Below the pieces are notes generated by a model. That model searched no databases and was not told where the DNA came from. It saw only the letters and a program-made list of their open reading frames with translations. DNA of 48,398 nt from an uncultured Desulfobulbaceae bacterium (GTDB lineage: Bacteria > Desulfobacterota > Desulfobulbia > Desulfobulbales > CALZHT01). The stretch is from NCBI GenBank assembly GCA_945787445.1, contig CALZHT010000019.1:1-48398 (forward strand), given 5' to 3'. Positions 14,158 to 23,545 of this stretch are shown here, piece after piece. Position 1 is the stretch's first letter. Every line of letters starts with the position of its first letter. The position numbers and the translations under genes are program-made.

Positions 14158-14180
14158 CGTCTCATCTCATGTTTTTCTGA

Positions 14181-15320
14181 TCAGGTCTGCATTTCCGCTT
14201 CCGGAAAAAGGGCAAGGTATTTTGCCGCAACCTTAAAGAGGAAGATCCCCAGTGCGACAATGGCCAGAGTCAGCAGGAATTCCATAACAGAAGGAAAATA
14301 GCTTCCCCCCATGGACTTGCCGTATCCGTACAAGCCGAAGACTGCAATGTTCATGCGGTTCAGGAGTACACCTGCAACAACAAGGATATTCACGGTCAGC
14401 AAACCATTGACACCCTGTTTTACATTCGTTCCCAGCAACAGGACAAGCGGGACAACCACACCGCCTCCAACCTCCAAGAGATAGAGGTTTGCTTCCATGC
14501 TGCCGTTAAAGATTGCCGCAAACCCCGGTCCTTGCAAGAGGTAGATCACTTTCATAATCAGATACAGACCAAGGGTAATTATCGAACCTCTGGCCAGGCC
14601 CTGCAGGATATCCATATGTGGCTTATGTTTAAAGGCCTTGGAGCTGATAATTGATTCCAGACTCACCATATTGAGGCCCATGGCCACAGCAGATACCAGG
14701 AAAAAATACGGGATGAGAGAGTTGTACCAGAGAGGAGACAGCTTTTCCGCCACAATCAGATAGAGCGCTCCCAAGGATGATTGGTGCAGGACGGAAAGCA
14801 TTACGCCGAACAGCACAACTCCCATCATAATGCCATTGATGAATTTTAACAGGCCATGCATTTTCAACCGTTCAAACACCATGGGAGAAAATTCTACGGC
14901 CAGCGTCGTGGTATAAAACATGACATGCATGGCCACAATCCACATGACCGAATGATACTGCCACATAAAGGCCGGATGCCATATCCGATGGGGCTGGCCC
15001 AGGTCAAAAAAGAGGGAAATAACAGCCATCAAATAGCCAAGAAAGGCAGTCAGCACCGCTGGTCTCACTATGGGTTTGTATTTCTTCCAGTTCAGGAGGT
15101 AGACCGTGCCGGCAATAATAAAGCCGCCGGCCGCCATGGCCACCCCGCCGAGCAGGTCAAAGCCTATCCACAGCCCCCACGGAAAATCATCGTTGAGATT
15201 GGTTGCCGCCCCTAAACCATTAACCAGACGGTAAATCGCCACTACAAAACCCAGAGCCATAGCGAGAAGCAATACCATAGTGAACGGCGTCATCATTTTT
15301 ATTTCTTTGGTATCATTCAT
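14181..15320 (-). CDS. NrfD/HybB-type membrane subunit of formate dehydrogenase
   Basis: A 379-residue polytopic membrane protein with about ten hydrophobic spans. Segments such as PWGLWIGFDLLGGVAMAAGG, FFDLGQPHRIWHP, SVLHQSSLGALYL and the C-terminal NRMNIAVFGL are typical of the NrfD/HybB (PSR membrane subunit) family, which passes electrons between a periplasmic Fe-S subunit and quinone without heme. It replaces the heme b subunit FdnI found in E. coli formate dehydrogenase N. The start follows an excellent ribosome site (aaggaggg) and lies 2 nt past the stop of the Fe-S subunit, so the genes are one operon. The natural partner is the menaquinone pool; this is family knowledge, not shown here. 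Confidence 0.92.
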   Translation of the reverse strand: MNDTKEIKMMTPFTMVLLLAMALGFVVAIYRLVNGLGAATNLNDDFPWGLWIGFDLLGGVAMAAGGFIIAGTVYLLNWKKYKPIVRPAVLTAFLGYLMAVISLFFDLGQPHRIWHPAFMWQYHSVMWIVAMHVMFYTTTLAVEFSPMVFERLKMHGLLKFINGIMMGVVLFGVMLSVLHQSSLGALYLIVAEKLSPLWYNSLIPYFFLVSAVAMGLNMVSLESIISSKAFKHKPHMDILQGLARGSIITLGLYLIMKVIYLLQGPGFAAIFNGSMEANLYLLEVGGGVVVPLVLLLGTNVKQGVNGLLTVNILVVAGVLLNRMNIAVFGLYGYGKSMGGSYFPSVMEFLLTLAIVALGIFLFKVAAKYLALFPEAEMQT

Positions 15321-15322
15321 GA

Positions 15323-16096
15323 TTAGCCCTCCTTGTTCATATTTGCATGGCGACGGGTTATCACCCAGGCTCCCAGGCCGGCCACAAAAGTAATACCGAA
15401 CAACGGCAGGACATGGGAAACATACTCCCAGGTAAGATCCGGCAATGGCGCAACTGGGATATTCATCTTGAAACCCAGGTCTTCAAAAGGAACACCGGAG
15501 ATATACATCCAGGAGGTGCCCCCGGCCTCTTCCAGACCATAGATATGCTTGACATATTTTGCAGGACTTCTGTTGAGCCTGTTTTTTGCTTCCGCCACCA
15601 CCTTGTCGTATTCCTCATAAAACATGGTGCCGGTGGGGCAGACTTTGATGCAGGCCGGTATCATGCCGTCCTTAATGCGTTCGGAGCAGAAGCTGCATTT
15701 CTGTACCCATGGCAGGGCTGATTCCCATTCATATTTTGGTATATGAAATGGACAGGCAACCATGCAGTACCGGCAGCCGATACAGCGATCATACCTGTAA
15801 ACTACAGGCCCGGCTTCCGTCTTTTTGAGTGCGGTTACCGGACAGACTGATACACAGGCTGGCTCCTTGCAATGCAGACACTGATTTTTTACGAAACTCC
15901 AGACCGGCACCCCATTTTTCTCCTGCTCATGAAACCGAATATGGGTGTAACAATCCGAATTTAATGCCGTGGGATTGGTATAATCGCCATGAAAGCTGGT
16001 CCTTCTTGCCTTGCGTTCATTCCATTCCTTGCAGGCTATCTGGCAACCACGGCAACCGATACAACGCGTCAGATCGATCAATACTGCTTTTGACAT
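15323..16096 (-). CDS. fdhB: Formate dehydrogenase iron-sulfur subunit
   Basis: A 257-residue electron-transfer subunit. It has four cysteine clusters for four [4Fe-4S] centres: CIGCRGCQIACKEWN, CLHCKEPACVSVCPV, CIGCRYCMVACPFHIP, and CSFCSERI...ACIKVCPTG. A C-terminal hydrophobic span (LPLFGITFVAGLGAWVI) followed by RRHA anchors it to the membrane, as in FdnH. There is no signal peptide, so it is probably exported with the Tat-signal-bearing catalytic subunit. The ribosome site is ggggga. It sits 11 nt after the catalytic subunit's stop. Confidence 0.95.
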   Translation of the reverse strand: MSKAVLIDLTRCIGCRGCQIACKEWNERKARRTSFHGDYTNPTALNSDCYTHIRFHEQEKNGVPVWSFVKNQCLHCKEPACVSVCPVTALKKTEAGPVVYRYDRCIGCRYCMVACPFHIPKYEWESALPWVQKCSFCSERIKDGMIPACIKVCPTGTMFYEEYDKVVAEAKNRLNRSPAKYVKHIYGLEEAGGTSWMYISGVPFEDLGFKMNIPVAPLPDLTWEYVSHVLPLFGITFVAGLGAWVITRRHANMNKEG

Positions 16097-16107
16097 ATCT
16101 CTTCCCC

Positions 16108-19100
16108 CTATATTTTCTCGACGTTAACCATGAACGCCTTGGTTTCAGGGATCATGGTGTTGGCGTCGCCAATGGTTGGTGTTAGGAGGTTTGCACTGTC
16201 TCCGCCGCTACCGTCCACCGGGAACTGCCAGCCAAAGCACCATGGCAAGCCTACCTGATGAACGGTCGAGCCCATAACCTTAAAAGGCTTGAATCTGCTC
16301 GTGACTGTAGCTATGGCCCAGAGCTCTCCACGTCCGGATGTCACCTTGACTTTTTCACCATTTTTGATACCCAGGTCAGCAGCAAGTTCCTTGCTCATTT
16401 CCACAAAAACCTGGGGCATCATCTCCAGCAGCCACGGCTGATGCCTGGTCAAAACCCCAGTCTGCCAGTGTTCTGTTAGCCTGTAGGTAGTGGCCACAAA
16501 GGGATACCTGATATCACATGAATAAAAGATGTCTTCAGGAGTCTTGCCCTCTTCATAGAACAGTTTGGCAGTTGGATTTATCCTGTGCGCCTTGCTCAAA
16601 GGATTCTCCTGAATCGGGCACTCAAGCGGCTCATAATGCTCTGGAAATGGACCGTCATTACGGCCGGGGCCAAATATATGGGCCACACCAACAGGCTTCA
16701 TGATAAAGGCCTTTTTGCTCTTCGGATTGGCCGTGCCATCAGGGTTCTTTAAAGGTGGCCAGCCGCCGTCAGGAACATCCCCTACCCATTTGGTGCCGTT
16801 CCATTGGATCACCGGTCTGGCAGGATCCCATGGCTTACCGAATTCGTCCACTGAAGCGCGGTTGTAAATAATCCTCCGGTTCACCGGCCAGCACCAGGAC
16901 CATTCAGGATACAGCCCGACGCCGGTCGGATCTTCCTGCGAACGCCTGGCCATCATGTTGCCTTTTTCGGTGTAGGAATTACAGTAGAGCCAGTTGCCCG
17001 AGGAAGTGGAGCCATCAGTCTGCAGAAAGGCAAAACTCGGGACCAGGGTACCTTTGCGGTACAGTTTCCCTTTAACCTCCTTGTCCTCGAGAAAATACCC
17101 GTTTATCTCCTTGGCAATCATGTGGGTATCCACCTGCGTGACCTTACCGTCGGCATCTTTCGGGCCATAGTTCCAGTCCAGCTTTACCACCGGATCCGGA
17201 TAGGTTCCGCCTTCATTCTCATAGAGAGATTTCACCCGGTAAAAAAGGTCATTGATAATTTCGGAATCCGGCATGGATTGACCGCTTGGCTCCTGGGCCT
17301 TATAGCGCCACTGCGCCCAGCGCCCGGAGTTGGTGATACTGCCTTCCTTTTCCATGGATGCGCAGCAGGGCAGGAAGAAGACTTCGGTCTTGATGTCAGC
17401 GGAATTCACACCAGGGCCGCGCCAGAAAGAGCCGGTTTCGTTATCAAACAGGTTGACATTCACCATCCAGTCGAGTTTGGCCAGCGCCCTGCGGACCTTG
17501 CCTGCATTGGATCCGGAGCAGGTGGGATTCTGGCCCCAGGCGAAGAAGCCCTTGAATTTTCCCTGGAGCATTTCATGGAAAATCATGAGCCAGGAGGCGT
17601 TCTGTCCGTCATCCAACTTGGGCAGCCAACTGTAGCCGAAATCATTTTCCCTGGTGCCGTTTTCACCATAATGGGCCTTGAGCAGACTTACCGAATATTT
17701 GGGATAGTTGCCCCACCAGTTTGCAGAGAGCGGCTCACTTGTCTTTGGTGTATATTTGTCATTATACGCCTTAAGCGTAGGCTGCGAGGCTTTGGGAGTT
17801 TTCAAATATCCCGGCAGGATATGGAAGAGCAGACAATGATCGGTGGAGCCCTGCACATTGCTCTCGCCTCTAAGGGCATTTACCCCACCGCCGGCCCGGC
17901 CGATATTGCCAAGCAGGAGCTGCACAATGGCCATGGCCCTGATATTCTGGGTGCCGACCGTATGCTGGGTCCAGCCCATGGCGTACATGATGGTTGCCAC
18001 CTTATCGGGCTTGCCGGTGGCGCCGTATGCCTGGTAGACCTTTTCAAGTAAATCCTTCGGGGTGCCGGTAATGGCCGAAACCGTGTCAGGGTCATAGCGG
18101 GAATAGTGTTTCTTCAACAGTTGAAAAACGCAGTAAGGATCCTGCATGGTTGGATCTTGCAGGATTACGCCGTCTCCACCCTTCTGATATGCCCAGGCCT
18201 TTTTATCGTATTTTCTTTTCTGGGCATCATACCCGGAGAAAATCCCGTCCAGTTCTCCCGGCATCTTGAAGTCTTTGTTGACGAGAAATGGGCCGTTTGT
18301 ATAGAGCCGCACATAATCATTGTGCTGCAGGTTATTCTGCAGGATATAGTTGATCATGCCGCCGATGAATGGAATATCGGAACCTGAGCGCAGCGGTGCA
18401 AATATGTCCGCCTTTGCAGAAGTCCGGGTGAACCGTGGATCAACGCTGAGGAGGGTTGCGCCGCGCTGTTTCGCTTCGGTTACCCATTTGAAGGAGATGG
18501 GATGGTTTTCAGCAGCATTGCTGCCCATAATCAGGATGACATCTGCGTTTCTGATATCAATCCAGTGATTCGTCATTGCCCCGCGACCGAACGACTCTGC
18601 CAGAGCCGCAACTGTTGCAGAGTGTCAGATACGGGCCTGGTGTTCTATATAAACAAGCCCAAGGGAACGGAGCCATTTCTGGAGGACATAGCACTCCTCA
18701 TTATCAAGGGCGGCACTGCCGACATGGGCGATGCCGTCGCAGCGGTTGACCTCCTGGTTCTTGACATTATGCCGGACAAAGGTCTCGTCCCGGGTTTTCT
18801 TTATTCTCTTGGCGATCTCATCAAAGGCCCAGTCCCACTCGACTTCCTTCCAGTCGCTGGCGCCCGCCTCCCGATACCTGGGTTTCGTGACCCGTGTTGG
18901 ATTATTGGCTACCTGAAAAAGGGCCGCCCCTTTAGAACAAAGGGTGCCACGGTTTACCGGGTGGTCCGGATCGCCTTCGATATTGACGACCTTGCCGTCC
19001 TTGCTGTGGGCGATCATACCGCAACCCACAGCACAATATGGGCAGATGGTTGTGGTTACCTGTGCGCCCTTGGTGCGGTTCTCCCGCTCCCTGGCTTCCG

Positions 19101-19185
19101 CTTCCTCCGGGGATAGGCCAACAACCGTGCTGGCAATAGCCGTTCCACCGGAGTACTTCAGAAAATCTCGCCGAGATATACCCAT
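16108..19185 (-). CDS. fdhA: Selenocysteine formate dehydrogenase catalytic subunit, Tat-exported
   Basis: The catalytic subunit that oxidises formate to CO2 at a bis-pterin W or Mo centre, 1025 residues when the in-frame TGA at 18627-18625 is read as selenocysteine 187. Surrounding residues EHQARI-U-HSATVAAL and GRGAMTNHWIDI match FdnG-type enzymes, where Sec196 ligates the metal. The N-terminus MGISRRDFLKYSGG is a Tat signal. One [4Fe-4S] site is C48-x2-C51-x3-C55-x27-C83. A SECIS-like hairpin follows the TGA (18594-18623). The ribosome site gggaggt precedes the ATG. Ordinary gene calling would split it into 186- and 822-residue pieces. The enzyme faces the periplasm and donates to the Fe-S and HybB-type subunits downstream. 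Tungsten use is inferred from tupABC. Confidence 0.96.
18594..18623 (-). promoter_or_regulatory. SECIS-like hairpin of fdhA
   Basis: Immediately after the TGA, actctgc pairs perfectly with gcagagt, and an inner cag/ctg stem sits beyond a 2-nt bulge, with loop ttgcggct. The two stems and the short distance from TGA fit the bacterial SECIS pattern required for SelB-directed Sec insertion. Confidence 0.8.
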
Positions 19186-19790
19186 GGTGCACCTCCCTTC
19201 CTGTGATTGGGATCAGGTCTCAGAAGAAAAATTGACCCGGCTGGCAATTTCTTCAAGAAATACCGTCACAATTCCATCCCAAGCTATGTTATAAAAAACC
19301 ACCACCTGCTAATATTTACCAGGAATGGTATGTAATCACAGAAGCATGGTATCTATGAAGGTGCACGGAATATCACCTTTACTTAGTGTTATCAGGCCAA
19401 AATTAACAATGTCAAATTTTTTTTACATATTAGTTGGAATCTATCGATAACTTATAGAAATTATAAAATTATTTAGTAACCGTGGATCAACAACTGAGAC
19501 AGCAACAGGCCTCCATAGCAGCGCACGATTTTCCGAATTTTGATTGGAGGATTAGGGTAGAAAATTTGATATGAAATGCTGATCGACATATTTTGCTTGT
19601 TATGTTTTTTAATGCCAGATGTGTCAAGAATGAGGCAAGTGTATTCATTCCATAGTATACTTTCTGAATTGGAATATTTTAGTTGGAACTATAAAATTCT
19701 TTGAGGACTTAAATGAAGATTTATCCCCTCATTCGAAAAAAAAGAGGCACTGAGTAAATACTTTTTTTGTATTTTTGAAATAATTACCTT
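19186..19790. other. Divergent intergenic region between fdhA and ccdA
   Basis: About 600 nt of AT-rich sequence without a gene. It must hold promoters for the leftward formate dehydrogenase operon and the rightward ccdA. I looked for a -24/-12 sigma-54 promoter on the minus strand and did not find one. A loose dyad ggtg-cacggaatat-cacc lies near 19360-19377. Nothing else stands out. Confidence 0.5.
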
Positions 19791-20516
19791 ATGACTGATA
19801 TTTCCTATCCGATAGCTTTTCTTGCCGGGATCTTCACGTTCCTTTCCCCTTGTGTTTTTCCGCTGATACCCTCCTATATGTCGTTTATTACCGGCATCTC
19901 TTTTGATGATTTACGATCGGGAGGAGACCACAGCAGGATCAGGGTGCTCACCATGCTTAATTCTTTGGTGTTCATCCTGGGATTCTCAACAGTGTTCATC
20001 GCATTGGGAGCGTCCTCTTCATATATAGGCATTACGCTTGCAAGCTATCAACATATAATCAGACGTGTCGGAGCATTGCTGATCATTCTCTTCGGACTTT
20101 ATATTATGGGGATCCTTAAGATCGCTTTCCTGAATATGGAGAGAAGAGCACATTTGCGGGGCAGACCGGCCGGTTATATTGGCGCCTTCTTTGTGGGGGT
20201 AACTTTTGCTGCGGGTTGGACACCCTGTGTTGGCCCCATACTGGGTTCCATCCTTCTCTATGCTTCCACAGCCGATTCAGCCTTCTATGGTGTCAAGCTG
20301 CTTACTGTATATTCCTTCGGCCTTGCCCTGCCGTTTTTCATTACATCTCTGGCTTTCAATGCAATTCTAAGTGCCATGCCTAAAATTTCACGATACATCC
20401 ACCTCATAAGCATTATAAGCGGCATTGTAATGATCGCTTTTGGAATATTACTCCTCACCGACTATTTATATATCCTGCAAAACCTGTTTCCCGATTTAAC
20501 CATTAAGTTTAACTAG
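19791..20516 (+). CDS. ccdA: CcdA-family thiol/electron transporter
   Basis: A 241-residue membrane protein of the CcdA/DsbD-beta family. It carries reducing equivalents from cytoplasmic thioredoxin across the membrane. Six hydrophobic spans are visible. The two redox cysteines are in FLSPCVFPLIPSY (first span) and GWTPCVGPILGS (fourth span), both in the family's conserved Pro-Cys contexts. It lacks the periplasmic domains of full DsbD, so it needs a separate partner. Candidate partners in this window are the DsbA-like selenoprotein and c-type cytochrome maturation for the di-heme peroxidase. No clear ribosome site precedes the ATG. Confidence 0.93.
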   Translation: MTDISYPIAFLAGIFTFLSPCVFPLIPSYMSFITGISFDDLRSGGDHSRIRVLTMLNSLVFILGFSTVFIALGASSSYIGITLASYQHIIRRVGALLIILFGLYIMGILKIAFLNMERRAHLRGRPAGYIGAFFVGVTFAAGWTPCVGPILGSILLYASTADSAFYGVKLLTVYSFGLALPFFITSLAFNAILSAMPKISRYIHLISIISGIVMIAFGILLLTDYLYILQNLFPDLTIKFN

Positions 20517-20604
20517 AAATGGGATTTCTTAACTTCCATTTGTTATGTTTGTCAGTATGTATAGCCATATCAATATATTTTTTTCGAGCACATCAAATTT
20601 GAAG

Positions 20605-20631
20605 CTGATATTTCCTTTGCCGAAATATCAG
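20605..20631. other. Perfect 10-bp hairpin downstream of ccdA
   Basis: The arms ctgatatttc and gaaatatcag enclose a 7-nt loop. It lies 89 nt past the ccdA stop and is followed on the plus strand by an A-run rather than a T-run. It may act as an mRNA 3'-end structure. Confidence 0.5.
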
Positions 20632-20750
20632 AAAAAAAGGTGAAGAACATACACTAGGCTATATTACAATAACTTACCTTATGTATCTGTTGATGCTTTC
20701 TTACGGCAGTTAATCAAAACAAAAAAGATCCTACTCACCAAGGTGGAAAC

Positions 20751-21272
20751 ATGCGGGACAAAGGACTGATAATACTCAATACGGGCAACGGCAAAGGCAA
20801 AACCACTGCTGCAATCGGCCAGGCTGTCCGCGCTGCCGGGCATGGCTATAAGGTGTGCATTATCCAGTTTATTAAAGGAAATTGGCAAACCGGTGAGGCC
20901 AAAGCCCTGGCTTTGCATCCCGACGAAATTGAATTTCACACCAAGGGCACAGGATTCACCTGGGAAGCACAAAAAGACGAGGTGGTACGGGCCGGCCGCA
21001 AAGCCTGGTCATTTGCCAAAAAGAAGATTATGAGCGGCCTGTATCATACGGTAATCCTGGACGAACTCACCTATCTCATCAATTTCAACATAATTCCCGA
21101 AAAAGAGATACTTGATCTGCTCGCCAACAAACCCCCTGCCCTGCATATCGTTATGACGGGGAGGGATGCTTCTCCAGGGCTTATCGCCATAGCCGACCTG
21201 GTTACGGAAATGAGAGAGATTAAGCATCCTTACTCTAATGGTATTTCAGCCAGGAAAGGCGTTGAATTTTAA
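20751..21272 (+). CDS. cobO: Cob(I)yrinic acid a,c-diamide adenosyltransferase
   Basis: A 173-residue CobO/BtuR-type corrinoid adenosyltransferase that forms the Co-adenosyl bond using ATP. The ATP-binding P-loop is GNGKGKTT (12-19). Family segments IIQFIKGNWQTGE, TVILDELTYLINFN and HIVMTGRDASPGLIAIADLVTEM follow in the usual order, ending in the conserved HPYSNGISARKGVEF tail. Length is normal for the family. A ribosome site (aaggtgg) precedes the ATG. No cobalamin riboswitch is visible upstream. It fits an anaerobe that relies on corrinoid enzymes. Confidence 0.95.
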   Translation: MRDKGLIILNTGNGKGKTTAAIGQAVRAAGHGYKVCIIQFIKGNWQTGEAKALALHPDEIEFHTKGTGFTWEAQKDEVVRAGRKAWSFAKKKIMSGLYHTVILDELTYLINFNIIPEKEILDLLANKPPALHIVMTGRDASPGLIAIADLVTEMREIKHPYSNGISARKGVEF

Positions 21273-21403
21273 GACGCAAAGAAAACGGATGCATGGGTAA
21301 AAAGTTGCCATTGGCGATTTATACCTAAATTCAGAACTCCTGACTCCGAAACATGATTTCAGGGATTTACAAAATATCATCGAATTTTTCAATAACGCCG
21401 ATT

Positions 21404-21583
21404 GAGTGCCTAAAGTTCGAAGTGCACTAAAGTGCCTAAAGTTGTTGTTGTTTTCTAATCAGATACTTCCTTTAACTTTAGGCACTTCGAACATTAGTGC
21501 ACTTTAGGCACTTAACTTGGTATCGAACAATTTTCTCAAGGGTTCCTCTATCTCCTCAATATTACGCCATCGGATCAGGAAGT
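21404..21583. repeat. Dispersed gtgcctaaagtt repeat, copy 2, with ORF remnant
   Basis: This is the inverted copy of the element at 41797-41967. On the minus strand it reads from a 3' gene fragment (frame RWRNIEEIEEPLRKLF...LSA then stop) into the inverted repeat built of gtgcctaaagtt units. It lies between the convergent cobO and flavodoxin-like genes. The protein fragment is not one I recognise. Confidence 0.8.
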
Positions 21584-21589
21584 CTGAAT

Positions 21590-22291
21590 CTAGGGAAGAG
21601 CTATGGGAGTTTTGAAGTTAAGGCCGGCAAGGGATTTCCCCTGCTGCAGCGCTTCGCCGATCATGACCCCAAACCGTTTTGCTTCGGCAAACTGTTCTTT
21701 GGAGTGCCCATACTTTGTATAATATTTTCCGATTGTTTTTCCCCTTTCCGGAGATTTACCGGCAATCTTCAAAAAAACCCCTAAAGTTCTCCATGGTTCC
21801 TTGCTGGGATGCGCAAAGACAACTACGTTTGGAATAGCGGCCCCACATTCCACAAGTTTCTTCTTAAGACCATAACAATGCATGCGCCAATAACCGCGGC
21901 AGGAAATAAGCGGCAACACATCTTTGCCCTCAAATAATCGCCGGCCATCCCTATCGAGAAAAGAGAGCACAGGGCCGCTGGGGTTATACGACCAGGTGGG
22001 GCCTGCCAGGATGGCAAGATCAAACATTTTATCAGCAGCACTGGAAAGATCCTTAACGGCTACCCGATGCCGAAAAAAGGTGATGAGCATCATTTTTATA
22101 GTGGCAGAAATGGTGCCGACCGGAAATCGAAGTGGCTCCATTGGTCGTATTTTCTCCAGAGTAACCCGCAAGCCTTGCTGTTTGAGCCCTGATGCAAGGG
22201 CATTCAAAAGGCTATTCGTCTGACCACTGAAAGAATAATAGGCAATGAGCACCCGTAGCGCATCACCTTTTCCCATCTTCCCTGTTTCCAT
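21590..22291 (-). CDS. Flavodoxin-fold protein
   Basis: A 233-residue protein with a flavodoxin-like start: LRVLIAYYSFSGQTNSLLNAL carries the phosphate-binding loop (SFSGQTN, variant of the T/SxTGxT loop). LAILAGPTWSYNPSGPVLSFLD occupies the position of the second FMN-contacting loop. It is longer than short-chain flavodoxins (about 150) and has a basic helical segment (TIKMMLITFFRHRV) and a C-terminal part (FLKIAGKSPERGKTIGKYY) that suggest an FMN-dependent oxidoreductase or multimeric flavodoxin. The start has a good ribosome site (aggaagag). It is convergent with cobO. The redox partner is unknown. Confidence 0.8.
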   Translation of the reverse strand: METGKMGKGDALRVLIAYYSFSGQTNSLLNALASGLKQQGLRVTLEKIRPMEPLRFPVGTISATIKMMLITFFRHRVAVKDLSSAADKMFDLAILAGPTWSYNPSGPVLSFLDRDGRRLFEGKDVLPLISCRGYWRMHCYGLKKKLVECGAAIPNVVVFAHPSKEPWRTLGVFLKIAGKSPERGKTIGKYYTKYGHSKEQFAEAKRFGVMIGEALQQGKSLAGLNFKTPIALP

Positions 22292-22597
22292 TTATTCTCT
22301 TCCTGTTTTACGGACTATCTTTTCTAAAACAAACTTGAGTTGAAATTACATGGCACTTTGACGGTTTTCCCGAATTTTTGCGGGATCATCATATTTTGCC
22401 GAAACATTTACTGGAAGCAAGTTTTTTCTTTTTCGGAGAAGTAATCAGTTTACTTGTACAGCTTGCATTATCAAAATGGGAAGGGGGGGGATTGCTCTTG
22501 CCATGCGCGTCCAGTATTGTTATTTCATTAGCTGTCGTTTTTAAAAAATCAGGAACAAATAACAATCCTGATGAATTTCCTCTTTTAAGGAATGAAC
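22292..22597. other. Intergenic gap, divergent flavodoxin-like and phosphoesterase genes
   Basis: No gene is seen. A G8 run lies near 22484-22491. Promoters for both flanking genes must lie here, but I see no strong box. Confidence 0.4.
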
Positions 22598-23251
22598 ATG
22601 AGAATTCTTGCCTTTGGCGATATCCACATGTCCTTGGATAATTTTCATAAAATCCCTGGGATGGAATCCGCAGACCTCCTGATAATCACCGGGGACCTTA
22701 CCAATTTCGGACACAGGGATGATGCGGAAAAAATTATCTCCCAAATCCGGCAGGTCAACAATCGGATTCTGGCCATGGCTGGCAACCTTGATCATCCCGA
22801 TGTTGATACCTATCTTACCGAAGAGGACATTAACCTGCACAGCACGGGAAAAATAATTCAAAACGTGGGCATATTTGGTGTTGGCGGTTCAAACCCCACT
22901 CCATTCAATACCCCGAACGAGTACTCTGAAAACGAACTTGAAGCCTTCTGTAATGTGGCTTATGAAAAAGTGAAAAATACAAACCATCATATCCTTGTGT
23001 CCCACACGCCTCCTCATGCCACGAAAACTGATATGTTACGCAACGGTGCTCATGTGGGAAGCAAAGTACTGCGTGCTTTTCTTGAAAAAAGGCAACCTGA
23101 CCTTTGTCTCACCGGCCATATCCATGAGTCTAAGGCTGAGGATGCCATAGGCAGAACAATGATCATCAATCCCGGCATGATCCGAGACGGTGGCTTCATA
23201 GAAGTCATCTGTGAACATGGCGGGATTAATGCGACCCTTAAAACATTATAA
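22598..23251 (+). CDS. Calcineurin-like metallophosphoesterase
   Basis: About 217 residues with the complete dinuclear metal motif set: GDIH (D and H ligands) near the N-terminus, GDLTN, GNLDH in place of the usual GNHD/E, HTPPH, and GHIHES near the end. It therefore likely hydrolyses phosphomono- or diesters in the cytoplasm. The substrate cannot be predicted. The second in-frame ATG is chosen because aagga lies 6 nt before it; the first is only 6 nt upstream and changes little. It sits alone between a divergent flavodoxin-like gene and a repeat. Confidence 0.9.
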   Translation: MRILAFGDIHMSLDNFHKIPGMESADLLIITGDLTNFGHRDDAEKIISQIRQVNNRILAMAGNLDHPDVDTYLTEEDINLHSTGKIIQNVGIFGVGGSNPTPFNTPNEYSENELEAFCNVAYEKVKNTNHHILVSHTPPHATKTDMLRNGAHVGSKVLRAFLEKRQPDLCLTGHIHESKAEDAIGRTMIINPGMIRDGGFIEVICEHGGINATLKTL

Positions 23252-23351
23252 AATGCATGATGCAAAAAAAACTTAACAACCACCGTCTAAAGATGGAGAG
23301 TTAATATTAAGAACTGAAAGTCCGGATATGGGTCAAATAGACCCGTTTGTA

Positions 23352-23463
23352 TCGTGCGCGTGCTCGTGCTCGTGATCGAAATCGATTTTCCTTGTATTCA
23401 TAATCAAACACGTAAGTAATGCTTCCTTTTCGATTACGATTACGATCACGCGCACGAGCACGA
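23352..23463. repeat. Inverted repeat of gcacga/tcgtgc-type units
   Basis: The left arm (23352-23385) is built of cgtgct units followed by gatcgaaatcga. The right arm (23430-23463) begins tcgattacgattacgatc and ends in gcacgagcacga. The arms pair imperfectly because the hexamer units are permuted. It lies in the leader between the phosphoesterase gene and hemY. Confidence 0.75.
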
Positions 23464-23545
23464 AAATAATAAATACGAGCTAATGCTGCCTGCCTTAAAG
23501 GGATGGGTATTATCCTTAACTGAGACTATTAAACAGTATAGAGTC

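Noticed and set aside
17122-18051. A 309-codon open frame on the plus strand inside fdhA
   Set aside because: It is antisense to strongly conserved FDH sequence, lacks a ribosome site and resembles no family; it is a shadow of codon bias.
19186-19790. Sigma-54 promoter for the formate dehydrogenase operon
   Set aside because: No TGGCAC-N5-TTGC pattern was found on the minus strand in this gap.
20517-20750. Cobalamin riboswitch ahead of cobO
   Set aside because: No B12-box-like string or typical multi-stem layout is visible; only a single 10-bp hairpin close to ccdA is present.
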